A stretch of DNA of 64,000 nt from Candidatus Caldilinea saccharophila (GTDB taxonomy: Bacteria; Chloroflexota; Anaerolineae; Caldilineales; Caldilineaceae): positions 310,001 through 374,000 of the forward strand of contig JADJVW010000002.1 in NCBI GenBank assembly GCA_016710365.1. The letters run 5' to 3'. Numbering within the stretch: the first letter of the stretch is position 1; every line of letters begins with the position of its first letter. Made by a program: the position numbers and the translations under genes. Below, piece after piece: positions 8,415-16,871 of this stretch. The notes beneath the pieces are model-generated. The model did no database searches. It saw nothing but the letters and a program-made list of their open reading frames with translations, and was not told where the DNA came from.

Positions 8415-8856
8415 CTAGGCGCCAAGCTGGCCTAAGTTACACCCCAGGCGTTGCGGCCCGCCGGCGTTGCGGTATTCGCACGGATAGATCCCCTGCCATG
8501 TGCCCAGGTTCAATTGCCCAGCGGTCACTGGAATCGTGATGCTGTTGCCCACGAGCAAGGACTTACTATGGGCGGGCATGTCGTCGGGCATGTCGTCGGG
8601 CATGTCGTCGGACCCTTCGTAAGCATGGTCATAGTGGGCCTCTTCGGGCACAAGTAGATTGAAGAACCTCTCCATGTCCGATCTCACTTCCGGTTCGACG
8701 CGTTCATTCAGCGCCAGCCCAGCCGACGTATGCTGGATGAAGAGGTGGCAGATGCCGGCTCTGAGCGTTTATAGTTGTGATAGCTTTACTGTGACCTCCG
8801 ATGTGATGACATGGAAGCCATGTGGCTTGGGTGCAAGGGTGATGGTCTTCTGAATC
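8415..8856 (-). pseudogene. yjbQ-type (UPF0047) pseudogene with in-frame stop and 12-bp repeat expansion
   Basis: Reading from about 8856 gives [17 protein letters not shown], then EVTVKLSQL, a TAA stop, then LFIQHTSAGLALNE and VRSDMERFFN. These are the expected blocks of YjbQ/UPF0047, a small trimeric protein with weak thiamine-phosphate-synthase activity in E. coli. A 12-bp unit (positions about 8574-8610) is repeated so that DDMP occurs three times where the family has one. The C-terminus departs from the family after GTWQGIYPCEYRNAGG, suggesting another frameshift. The N-terminal start is unclear. Confidence 0.75.
8574..8610. repeat. Three tandem 12-bp units in yjbQ pseudogene
   Basis: The unit GGGCATGTCGTC is repeated three times head to tail, a typical replication-slippage product. 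It keeps frame and adds two DDMP copies to the encoded peptide. Confidence 0.8.
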
Positions 8857-9044
8857 CAGACGGTCACAGTAGGCTACTGTTCGTTGCGTTCTCGATCCTG
8901 GCGCCCCAATTGTCGCCGACATTGGTTCCACGAAGCAAGGACACGTATTTCCCTCAAGCCCTTGGCTGAAACGGAGCAATTGAACCGGGCGCGCTCCTGG
9001 CCTGATGAGCGTCAGCGGGTGGCATGACGATCACCAGGGCGCCA

Positions 9045-10229
9045 TCAAAGGCTGCGGTTGAGCATGAAGCGCACGAACGCTGCCCGTTGCGCTAGAATCG
9101 CATCCAGGGGCTTGCCCAATTTCTGTGACCAGTTTTCGGCAAAGTCCGGCTCCATCGTCGTGCGACACATGCTCGCCAGCGACATCACGGCATAGCGTAG
9201 AGGCATGGCGGCGCGATAGGTCTGCCAGACCGTGTCGGCTGCGCCGTCCCAACCAACTGCGCGCAGCCCGGCAATGTAGCCGTCCAGCGCGACAGCCTCC
9301 AGGTGCGGCGCCTCCGCCATCGGTGCATGGTCCAGCAGCAGCGTGGCGCCCACGAACGCTGCCATCTCTTCACCCAGGGCGCCTATGCCGGCAAACTCCC
9401 AATCGATCAAGGTGAGCGTGTTGCCGTGCCAAAAGAAGTTGGCGCGGTAGGCATCCAGGTGACAGAGCACCTGCGGCAAGTGGGCCAGACGTGCCAGGTG
9501 CTGCTCGCGTGCTGCCCACAACTGGCGAACCTGGATGATGTCCGTCGGCGAAAAATGGTTGCGAACGACAGGTAGTTCCAGGCCGCCGAACCGGTCGAGC
9601 ATTTCAAGGATCTTCGCCACCGGCAGGTCGACCCATTGCCGCAGCCAGTTGTGCGATAGCCAGTCGAAGGCCGGCAGTGCTCGCTCTCCCGTGGCGTATT
9701 GTCCTTGCCAAAGCCCCAACCGATAGGCGGCTTCGCGGTAATGCGCCCATGACCAGGTGACGGTGTTGACGGCCTCAGCCTGCCAGAGCCAGACTTGGTC
9801 GCCCGTATCCAGCACACCGTAGATGTCAGGTGCGGCCAATCCGTGGGGCAAACTGGCGAGAAATCCGGACTGATGCACAGCGACTTCGCGTTTCCAGTAG
9901 CCAAAGGACTGACGGTCGTCGGCCATCGATTGGGTGATGACGATGCCATTGGGCATGACCATACCAGCCGGCGACTTCAGCATCTTGAGCATCACCGCCC
10001 AGTCACGTTGTTCGCCGGTTGGTGTCGTCGCTGTGCCAGCGATACGGCAGACGCCTGCTGCGTTCGGCTTCACATCGTGGGCGTAGTCGGTCAGCACGGT
10101 CACTGTCCAGCTATTCACGCAAAGCGGCGCCTGGAGCAGCCTGGTTACGACAGGGTTCAGGGTATCGGCATCGATCAAACGGTACAGCGCAGACAGCGGC
10201 TCTACCTCTGGGAGTGTCAAGGCGCTCAT
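9045..10229 (-). CDS. Phosphotransferase of the aminoglycoside-phosphotransferase-like (APH/choline kinase) fold
   Basis: 394 residues from the ATG at 10229; an upstream extension in the same frame has no homology-like content. The Brenner-type catalytic loop HLDAYRANFF lies near residue 255 (Asp as base, Asn for Mg) and LIDWEFAG near 272 supplies the metal-binding Asp. The N-lobe contains VMLKMLKSPAG, the probable ATP-lysine region. The substrate is unknown; such proteins phosphorylate small alcohols, amines or antibiotics. Its start overlaps the stop of a 66-residue ORF (ATGA), implying coupled translation. Confidence 0.8.
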   Translation of the reverse strand: MSALTLPEVEPLSALYRLIDADTLNPVVTRLLQAPLCVNSWTVTVLTDYAHDVKPNAAGVCRIAGTATTPTGEQRDWAVMLKMLKSPAGMVMPNGIVITQSMADDRQSFGYWKREVAVHQSGFLASLPHGLAAPDIYGVLDTGDQVWLWQAEAVNTVTWSWAHYREAAYRLGLWQGQYATGERALPAFDWLSHNWLRQWVDLPVAKILEMLDRFGGLELPVVRNHFSPTDIIQVRQLWAAREQHLARLAHLPQVLCHLDAYRANFFWHGNTLTLIDWEFAGIGALGEEMAAFVGATLLLDHAPMAEAPHLEAVALDGYIAGLRAVGWDGAADTVWQTYRAAMPLRYAVMSLASMCRTTMEPDFAENWSQKLGKPLDAILAQRAAFVRFMLNRSL

Positions 10230-10426
10230 TTGCGTTCCCCCTTGACGCCGGTCACCAGACCCTGCTCTGTCAACCTCCCCTGGGGGCACAGGTGCTTGTA
10301 GCCGAGTAGGTACGCGGTTTCGGCCGGCGAAACACCCCATTCCAACTGACAGATGAAGGCAAAGAATTGCTCGCACACAGCGGAGGTCCCCCGCCGCGGC
10401 AACTGGAGCATTTCCCATTTCGTCAT
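10226..10426 (-). CDS. Small 66-residue protein coupled to the phosphotransferase
   Basis: Start ATG at 10426 has AAGGAGCG eight bases upstream, a good ribosome site, and the stop overlaps the phosphotransferase ATG in an ATGA. The peptide begins MTKWEMLQLPRRGTSAVC and contains EWGVSPAETAYLLGY, a possible short helical domain. It is not recognised. The coupling and ribosome site argue that it is translated. Confidence 0.5.
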   Translation of the reverse strand: MTKWEMLQLPRRGTSAVCEQFFAFICQLEWGVSPAETAYLLGYKHLCPQGRLTEQGLVTGVKGERK

Positions 10427-10551
10427 TTCACACGCTCCTTGGTTCTCCAGACTGGCATCCAGTCTGCAACGCACCAGGCACGTTCGGTTGGCTCACGCAA
10501 CCGCTTCACGATGCCTGGTGCGCCGCGCTCAGACAACCGCTCCACGCGACG

Positions 10552-11400
10552 TCATTCGGTTACGGTGATCGCTTTCAGTGTGCCAAGCGCGGGCGGGGTC
10601 ATACCCGCTTCGGTCGGTTCAGTTGCAAAGTCCAACCCCCAATAGGCGCCGGGTGGCAGATCCAGTTCACCCCAGCTTGTGACCCCAGGTGACATCAGGT
10701 TCCAAAACGCAATCCACTCGAACGGCTCTGTCCCATTCCCGGACTTGTCCCAAGCGACAATGTCGTCCACGGTCTTGCCGGCTGCCAACTTGACGATGCC
10801 CAGCATGTGCATTTTCTGGCTGGCATTGGTAAATTGCCACCATTGTGCGCCGGGCTTGATCTCAGCAGGCATGACCAACTCGCCGTCCTGCATCTCGACC
10901 GTGACCGCTGCAGCGGGCGGTTGGGCGTCGGCCACCGTGCTCGCCTCTACGGTGAAGGCGGCGAAGCGCGGCGGTTGGGTCGCGTTATCCGTCAGCACAT
11001 AGGCGCCCGGTTGAAACTGGTAATAACCGGCTGTGCTCGTGCCAGGCGCGGTATCAGGGCCGCCCAACTGGGTGGTCAGGCGCAGCGAGAAAAAGGGATT
11101 CTCCGAGAATGCGGCGGTGAACTGTTCCATCGTCACGTCTTCGTTCAGGCGTTTGAAGATGACCGCGTGCACCTCCTGCCCGATGTTTTTGGCCGTGATG
11201 CTTCTGACCCCGGCCGGCAACGTGGGCGGCGCCGTCTGGACCGCATCGGTCAGATCGAGGACGTATTCTGGTGCGGCGTCCGCGCGTGATGTGCTCGTCG
11301 GTGTGGCCGGTGTGAGCGCGGCAGGGCTGACGCAAGCCGCCTGCGTCAACAACGCTGCAGCCAACAGGGCTTGTCGTACGATTTTGGCAAGTTGGTTCAT
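10552..11400 (-). CDS. Lipoprotein with duplicated cupredoxin-like domain
   Basis: 282 residues from the ATG at 11400 (GAGGAGAGA upstream). A lipoprotein signal (ALLAAALLTQAAC) places Cys near residue 18 for lipidation. Two similar halves follow. Each has an N-x-G/S-x3-H pattern (NIGQEVHAVIFKRL and NASQKMHMLGIVKL), then a D-x-T-x3-(F/I) segment and a PG-A-Y turn (QPGAYVLTD; LPPGAYWGLDF). The order resembles an Ig/cupredoxin-like fold, though conserved Cu ligands are not complete. The call as extracytoplasmic lipoprotein is firm; the fold is inference. Confidence 0.7.
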   Translation of the reverse strand: MNQLAKIVRQALLAAALLTQAACVSPAALTPATPTSTSRADAAPEYVLDLTDAVQTAPPTLPAGVRSITAKNIGQEVHAVIFKRLNEDVTMEQFTAAFSENPFFSLRLTTQLGGPDTAPGTSTAGYYQFQPGAYVLTDNATQPPRFAAFTVEASTVADAQPPAAAVTVEMQDGELVMPAEIKPGAQWWQFTNASQKMHMLGIVKLAAGKTVDDIVAWDKSGNGTEPFEWIAFWNLMSPGVTSWGELDLPPGAYWGLDFATEPTEAGMTPPALGTLKAITVTE

Positions 11401-11520
11401 CTCATTCTCTCCTCGGTTCATGCATAACTAGCGTCGAACATTTCGCAAGCGCCGCCAGTGAGAAGCCGGTCGCAAGTTGCACCAATAAACCATACAATCG
11501 TTTGCACCGGGTCTCCCTTT

Positions 11521-11540
11521 GGTATACAGTTCCGTGCACC
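11521..11540 (+). promoter_or_regulatory. Imperfect inverted repeat upstream of the STAND regulator
   Basis: GGTATAC and GTGCACC are separated by 6 bases, with 5 of 7 positions symmetric, about 50 bases before the start codon. It could be an operator for the XRE protein encoded downstream. Weak evidence. Confidence 0.25.
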
Positions 11541-11588
11541 TTTCTTGTACACCTTTTGGTTCAATCGGATCTCATCTGGACGCCAGGT

Positions 11589-13865
11589 ATGATCGACAAT
11601 ACCGACTCCTTCGGCTATTGGGTGCGACGCCGGCGCCGGGCGCTTGATTTGTCACAAGCGGCGCTGGCACAACAGATGCCGTGCTCCCTGGCCATGATCA
11701 AGAAGATCGAGAGCGACGTGCGCCGGCCTTCGCAAGCGCTGGCTGAGCGTCTGGCCGTTTGTCTGGCCCTGACCGCCGGCGAGCGCAAGGATTTCCTCGC
11801 CGCGGCGCGCGGCCAACAGCGCGTCGACGCGTTGTTACTGGACCAGGCGCCTGTGCTACGGCCGGCGCCACTGAACCGGCTGCCGGCGCTAACAGCGCCA
11901 TTGATCGGTCGCCAGGCAGAGCTGACCGCGTTGGCCGTCCTGCTTGCCAGCCCCGACGTGCGCCTGCTCAGCATCGTGGGGCCAGGCGGCATGGGCAAGA
12001 CGCGCCTGGCGCTGGCTATAGCCCAGGCCCAGCAAATACAACAGCCCCGCGCCTTCAACGACGGCATCGTCTTCGTCGACCTGGCCCCGGTCGCCTCTCG
12101 CGACTTCGTCGTGCTGGCCATAGCTGCCGCGTTGGGCATCGATCTGGCGCCCCGGCGCGGCGACACGCGCTCGCCCATCCAGCAATTGCTGGAGTTCCTG
12201 CGCCCGCGGCAATTGCTGCTGATCTTGGACAATCTGGAACACCTGCTCAAGGACAGCGTTGCCAGCCTGGTTCTGGATCTCCTGAACGGCGCTCCGTCCA
12301 TCAAGCTTTTGACCACTTCGCGGCAGCGGCTCAATCTACGCGAAGAACAACTCTACGCCTTGGCAGGCTTGCACTATCCGGTGGAACCGGGGTCGGCAAA
12401 CAGCATGCCCAACGAAGGGTTTGCTGCTACAACACTCTTGCTGGCTGCCGCTCGCCGTCTGCGACCCGATTTCGTCCTCTTGCCGGGAGAAATGGATAGC
12501 CTGGGGCAAATCTGCCGAGCAGTGGAAGGCATGCCACTGGCGCTGGAGTTGGCGGCGGCCTGGGTGGATACCCTGTCGCTCAGCGGCATCGCCGCCGAAC
12601 TGCAAGGCAGTCTCGACCTTTTGGCTTCCGATCTCGTCGATCTACCGGAGCGCCATCGCAGCATTCGCACCACCTTTGATGCAACCTGGCGGCGGTTGGA
12701 GCCGGCAGAGCAGGAAGCGTTTATGCGGTTGAGTGTCTTTCGTGGTGGTTTGACGCGCGCAGCGGCGCGGCAGGTTGCCGGCGCAACCCTGTCCATGCTG
12801 GCGCAACTCATTGGCAAGTCTCTCCTCCAGTTCCAGCCAGCGCTTGAGCGTTATCAACTCCACGAGGTGCTGCGTCAGTATGGCCAGGAGAAGCTTGCTG
12901 CTACAGAAGCGCTTGACGCTGTGAAGCATCAGCATTTCGAGTACTACCTGACTTTGGCCGAAACCGCCGCCGAGCGTTTGTTTGGCAACGAGCAGATTGT
13001 CTGGTTGGAGCGGCTGGAGACAGAGCACGACAACTTGCGTGCAGCCCTGACCTGGGGACTGGCTCAGTCAGTGCTGACAGAGGCGGTAGCCCGGCTGGTG
13101 ATCGCTCTGGCATGGTTCTGGCGCATCCGCAGCCATGTGTTAGAAGGTCTCATCTGGTTGGAACAGGCCATTCGGTTACCCGGCTTGACCACGGCAACAC
13201 GCGCTGGCGTGCTCTACCACGCCGGCCATTTAGCCTGGATGCAAGATGACTTCGCGGGGGCGCAGGCGCGCACGCAGGAAAGCCTGCGTTTGTGGCAATC
13301 ACTCGGCCCGGCGGGACGCCGCGGCGCAGGTTATGCCAGCCACACGTTGGGCATGGCGTTCTATGGCACCGAATTGCGCGCGCCGGGCGATCTGATGGCG
13401 GCGCTGCACTCTTTCCAGGTCAGCGAGGATTTGTTTGCGGCAGTTGGGGACGTGTGGGGCGTGGCTTTTGCTCAACAGTGGCTGGCATTTGTCCACACAG
13501 CCCAGGGCGACCGTGTCGCCGCACTGGCCGCGGCAGAGGCGAGTCTGGCCGGCTTCCGGCAGATCGGCAACGCCTGGGGGGCGGGTTTGACGTTGGGTGC
13601 GCTGGCCAATCTGAAGCTGCAGGCCGGTGACCTTGCGGCGGCGCGCGATCTGGCAGAAGAAGCACAAGCATTACGCAGGCAGATCGGGCATCGACACAGC
13701 CTCGGGGTGATCCTGGAACTTTTGGCCAGGATCGCGCGCAAAGAAAACAAACCAGCCGAGGCGGCCGTCTTCTATCAAGAGGCGATCCTCGTCTTCGATA
13801 GTATGGGCAACCAGCCCTCCGCCGCTCAGATGCGCGCGGCGTTGGCAGCGTTGACCACGGTGTAA
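11589..13865 (+). CDS. XRE-HTH plus NB-ARC (STAND) ATPase regulator with TPR-like tail
   Basis: 758 residues from the ATG at 11589, where homology begins (SFGYWVRRRRRALDLSQ). Order: an XRE-type helix-turn-helix at about 8-65 (MIKKIESDVRRPS is the recognition region), an NB-ARC/AP-ATPase domain with P-loop GPGGMGKT at 131-138 and Walker B LLILDNLEH near 213-221, a winged-helix-like segment, and a helical TPR-like C-terminal half. Proteins of this design (AfsR/SARP-related, common in Chloroflexota) act as ATP-switched regulators, but the inducer and regulon are unknown. A decayed paralogue lies immediately downstream on the opposite strand. Confidence 0.88.
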   Translation: MIDNTDSFGYWVRRRRRALDLSQAALAQQMPCSLAMIKKIESDVRRPSQALAERLAVCLALTAGERKDFLAAARGQQRVDALLLDQAPVLRPAPLNRLPALTAPLIGRQAELTALAVLLASPDVRLLSIVGPGGMGKTRLALAIAQAQQIQQPRAFNDGIVFVDLAPVASRDFVVLAIAAALGIDLAPRRGDTRSPIQQLLEFLRPRQLLLILDNLEHLLKDSVASLVLDLLNGAPSIKLLTTSRQRLNLREEQLYALAGLHYPVEPGSANSMPNEGFAATTLLLAAARRLRPDFVLLPGEMDSLGQICRAVEGMPLALELAAAWVDTLSLSGIAAELQGSLDLLASDLVDLPERHRSIRTTFDATWRRLEPAEQEAFMRLSVFRGGLTRAAARQVAGATLSMLAQLIGKSLLQFQPALERYQLHEVLRQYGQEKLAATEALDAVKHQHFEYYLTLAETAAERLFGNEQIVWLERLETEHDNLRAALTWGLAQSVLTEAVARLVIALAWFWRIRSHVLEGLIWLEQAIRLPGLTTATRAGVLYHAGHLAWMQDDFAGAQARTQESLRLWQSLGPAGRRGAGYASHTLGMAFYGTELRAPGDLMAALHSFQVSEDLFAAVGDVWGVAFAQQWLAFVHTAQGDRVAALAAAEASLAGFRQIGNAWGAGLTLGALANLKLQAGDLAAARDLAEEAQALRRQIGHRHSLGVILELLARIARKENKPAEAAVFYQEAILVFDSMGNQPSAAQMRAALAALTTV

Positions 13866-13939
13866 ACCGGTAGGCGCGCGCAAATCCTGTTTGGCCGTAT
13901 CGTCGCCTGCACCGCCCGCTCGGCAATGCTTGACCGATG

Positions 13940-14185
13940 CCTGCGGTGCGCTCAGTAGGTGGCGAATAGCGCTTCCAGGCTGATCTGCCGGCCGCTTTCG
14001 ACCACTCCAATGCCTGGGCAGGCAGTTCGGCAAGTTCCGGCAGGGCTGGCGTTCGTCCGCCTCGATCTTCTTGATCATGCGATGAAGCAAAAAACCTGCT
14101 CGGCGATGGCACCTTGTGTGAAACGCAGGTTCATGTGCCGCTGCTTAATCCATTCGCCAAAGGAATAGATGATGGTCAATTCTGG
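13940..14185 (-). pseudogene. Remnant of an XRE-type regulator
   Basis: Three short frames in order give SFGEWIKQRHMNLRFTQGAI, then MIKKIEADERQP, then LAELPAQALEWSKAAGR. They align block by block with the helix-turn-helix of the intact neighbour (SFGYWVRRRRRALDLSQ, MIKKIESDVRRPS). Frameshifts separate the blocks, and no NB-ARC part follows. It is a decayed paralogue. The remaining parts of 13866-14310 hold nothing else I recognise. Confidence 0.7.
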
Positions 14186-14310
14186 CGGTCTCGCAGCTTT
14201 ATCATCCTGGCAGCTTCCTTTCTTCACACGGTGCCGCACGGACAGCAGTGCACTCTCGGCAACGATATTCACAACCTTTGACGGTGCCAGCATTATACCC
14301 GAGCATGTCG

Positions 14311-14547
14311 CTATTCAGGCTTCATAAAAAGAACGCGTACGATATGCAAGGATTCCATTCTCCGCAACACTACCAGATGATCTTGGATATTCCAGAAGAT
14401 GATTCCCTCAACTTCCTGAAAGCCGCCAACCGAGGGCTTTCCTGCCGAACCAGCCAATGATTCTATGGCGAAAAACAGGCTGGTGATCAACGCGGCATTG
14501 TCTTCCAGATACGTCGCTGCCTCTTGGCTATAGTGAACTTCCCACAT
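14311..14547 (-). CDS. RelE/ParE-type toxin
   Basis: 78 residues. The start overlaps the end of the antitoxin gene by 20 bases on the same strand, the standard layout of a type II toxin-antitoxin pair. The sequence MWEVHYSQEAATYLEDN and the C-terminal strand HLVVLRRMESLHIVRVLF follow the RelE/ParE fold pattern (helix pair, then beta-sheet, basic C-terminal strand). RelE members cleave mRNA on the ribosome and ParE members poison gyrase; which applies cannot be told. Confidence 0.7.
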   Translation of the reverse strand: MWEVHYSQEAATYLEDNAALITSLFFAIESLAGSAGKPSVGGFQEVEGIIFWNIQDHLVVLRRMESLHIVRVLFMKPE

Positions 14548-14821
14548 TCACGCCTCGCTTCGCCAGCCGTTCCTTCAATTCGACGCCGGTGATCCAACTT
14601 TGGTTAACTTCATTTCGCGCTTCGATGCGCTGTGCTTCCACCAATGTCTCCAACATCTTTAGCCGTTTTGCAATTCGATTCCACTCGTCTGGAGAAATCA
14701 GTACGGCTTTGGGCGTTGCCTTGCTGAAGACAACAACTGGCCCCTTTTCCGCCATCGCAAAGGCTGCATTGGTATTCGCCTTTAAATCGCCTGCTGCAAT
14801 AGTCTGATAGATCTCGTTCAT
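14528..14821 (-). CDS. Phd/YefM-type antitoxin
   Basis: 97 residues. The N-terminus has the Phd/YefM pattern: IAAGDLKANTNAAFAMAEKG then PVVVFSKATPKAVLISPDEW, the beta-strand that contacts DNA. The C-terminal helix would wrap the toxin. It is encoded first, before and overlapping the toxin, as expected for autoregulated pairs. Phd-type proteins repress their own promoter, which would lie just upstream of 14821. Confidence 0.8.
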   Translation of the reverse strand: MNEIYQTIAAGDLKANTNAAFAMAEKGPVVVFSKATPKAVLISPDEWNRIAKRLKMLETLVEAQRIEARNEVNQSWITGVELKERLAKRGVNVGSSL

Positions 14822-14955
14822 CGAAATGTCTCCTTTTATGGCGAGGTTAAGCTAGAACTATAGCAGGGTTATCGCAGCGCACCAAGTTGTTGCGCGGACA
14901 CATCTTCGGTTTGAAAGACCTATGCGATTGGTGCTGTAGATGGTAAGATTTCTGC

Positions 14956-16833
14956 ATGCACTGGAAACCAATCTTACCCAATGTTCTTCTTTTTCCCGAT
15001 AGTTGCAATGTCTATGCGATCGTCGGGCCGGACGGCGTGCTGATCGTGGACGCCGGGACTGGCGCGTGGCTCGACCATCTGGCCGAGTTGCCGGCGCCGG
15101 TGAAGGCGCTGGCCTGCACCCATTTCTTTCGCGACCATGCGGCGGGCGCGACCCGCGCCGCGCGGGCCGGCATCCCGGTCTACGCGCCGGCCGGCGAGCG
15201 CGCCATCTTTGCCGATCCGGTGCAGCACTTCCGCCAGCGCGACGACTACATCATCTACGACAACTACTGGGATCTCTTCGCACCCATCGAGCCGACGCCG
15301 GTCGCCGGCGTGCTCGACGATTACGCGCAGATCCGCCTCTGTGGACTTGACATCGAGGTTGTCCCGCTGCCCGGCGTCACCGTCACGCAATGCGGGCTGG
15401 CCTTCACCGTGCCCGGAAGCGATCGACGCGCCGTGTGTTGTGGCGAGGCCATCCACTCGCCGGGTCGGGTGGCGCGCGTGGCGCCCTATCAGTACAACTA
15501 CAACGACCTGGGCGGCGCCGTGGCTGCCTACTATTCGGCCGCGGATCTGCGCCGCCTGCGCCCGGACGTCCTCCTGCCCAGCCTGGGCGCGCCGATGCTG
15601 ACCGAATGCGACGCCGCACTGGACGCGTTGCAGGAAAATCTAAAGGCGTTGTGCGCCGGACGCCCGCACGAGGCGATGCAGATCGCCGCGGCTGATAAAC
15701 CCGCGCTGGAGAAGGTGACCGACCATGTCTGGTGCACCACGCACACCGAGAGCATCAACTGGTTTGTGATCAGCGACGCCGGTAAAGCGCTGGTGATCGA
15801 CTACGGCTATGACGCCGGGCGCGGTCTGCTCGCTGCCCAGTATGCCAAGCCGTACCGGCGCCGCGCGCTGCTGCACAGCCTGGATGCTTTGCAGCGGCAG
15901 TTCGGCATCGACCGCGTGGACGTCGCCCTCATCAGCCATTTTCACGACGACCATGTCTGTGGCGTGCCGCTGTTGCAGCGTCTGCATGGCACACAATGCT
16001 GGGCGTCAGAGGCCTTCGCCGATCTGCTGGCTGAACCGGACGCGCACTGTTTTCCATGCGACTGGCCGAAGCCGATCCGCATCGACCGGCGCATCGGCTT
16101 CGATGAAATCGTGCGCTGGGAGGAATTCGAGTTCTGCTTTGCACCGATGAGCGGCCACACACGCTTTGCCAGTCTGATCGGCTTCGAGGCCGACGGCCAG
16201 CGTTTTGCCCACACCGGCGACCAGTATTTCTTCATGCGTCCCGATGGCGCCTGGCCCGAAGCCGCCGATGGGGCCATCGCACGTTGGGACGACAAGGTCA
16301 TCTTCCAGAATCACGTCTACCGCAACGGCGCGCTGCTCGACGGTTACACGCAGAGCGGCGATTGGCTGCGCGCCTGGCATCCTGACATCGTGCTCAGCGG
16401 CCATCAGAAGGCCATGCTGACCGACGCCACCTTCTTTAATCTTGTCTCACAATGGTCAGAGAAGTACCAGGCGCTGCACCGGCAGATCATGCCGCTGGAC
16501 GACGACGCCGTGCATTTCAACCTGGATAGCTGGGGCGGCTGGATCTGGCCCTACCGCGTTACGCTGGCCCAGCCCGCCCCCGTTGCCCTTACCGTTACCG
16601 TGCGCAACCCGCTCTCGCGGCCGGCCAAGCTTACGGTGCGCCTGGTCGGGCCGGACGGCTGGACTGGCTCTTCGGCAACGGTGCACGCCGACGCGCGGGA
16701 CGAGGTGAGCGCAAAGCTCCAGATCACGCCAGCCACCGCCTGTTTCCGCCAGCCGATCGCCGCCGACCTAACGGTCGATGGACAGCCCTTCGGCCAGGTT
16801 GCCGAGGCGCTGATCAGCGTCGAATCCAGCTAA
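14956..16833 (+). CDS. Tandem metallo-beta-lactamase-fold hydrolase
   Basis: 625 residues. Two MBL-fold units in series. The first (about 1-235) starts with NVLLFPDSCNVYAIVG and has a degenerate metal loop CTHFFRDHAAG (residues 53-63; the second His of HxHxDH is replaced). The second (about 250-500) has an intact SHFHDDHVCG at 326-335, SGHT downstream, and HTGDQ, so it can bind metals. A C-terminal beta-domain (about 520-625) follows. The substrate is unknown. The gene lies 38 bases ahead of the GNAT gene, a likely operon. Confidence 0.8.
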   Translation: MHWKPILPNVLLFPDSCNVYAIVGPDGVLIVDAGTGAWLDHLAELPAPVKALACTHFFRDHAAGATRAARAGIPVYAPAGERAIFADPVQHFRQRDDYIIYDNYWDLFAPIEPTPVAGVLDDYAQIRLCGLDIEVVPLPGVTVTQCGLAFTVPGSDRRAVCCGEAIHSPGRVARVAPYQYNYNDLGGAVAAYYSAADLRRLRPDVLLPSLGAPMLTECDAALDALQENLKALCAGRPHEAMQIAAADKPALEKVTDHVWCTTHTESINWFVISDAGKALVIDYGYDAGRGLLAAQYAKPYRRRALLHSLDALQRQFGIDRVDVALISHFHDDHVCGVPLLQRLHGTQCWASEAFADLLAEPDAHCFPCDWPKPIRIDRRIGFDEIVRWEEFEFCFAPMSGHTRFASLIGFEADGQRFAHTGDQYFFMRPDGAWPEAADGAIARWDDKVIFQNHVYRNGALLDGYTQSGDWLRAWHPDIVLSGHQKAMLTDATFFNLVSQWSEKYQALHRQIMPLDDDAVHFNLDSWGGWIWPYRVTLAQPAPVALTVTVRNPLSRPAKLTVRLVGPDGWTGSSATVHADARDEVSAKLQITPATACFRQPIAADLTVDGQPFGQVAEALISVESS

Positions 16834-16871
16834 GCCCGCCCACGCTGTACAGACAAAAGAAAGCCAAACAG

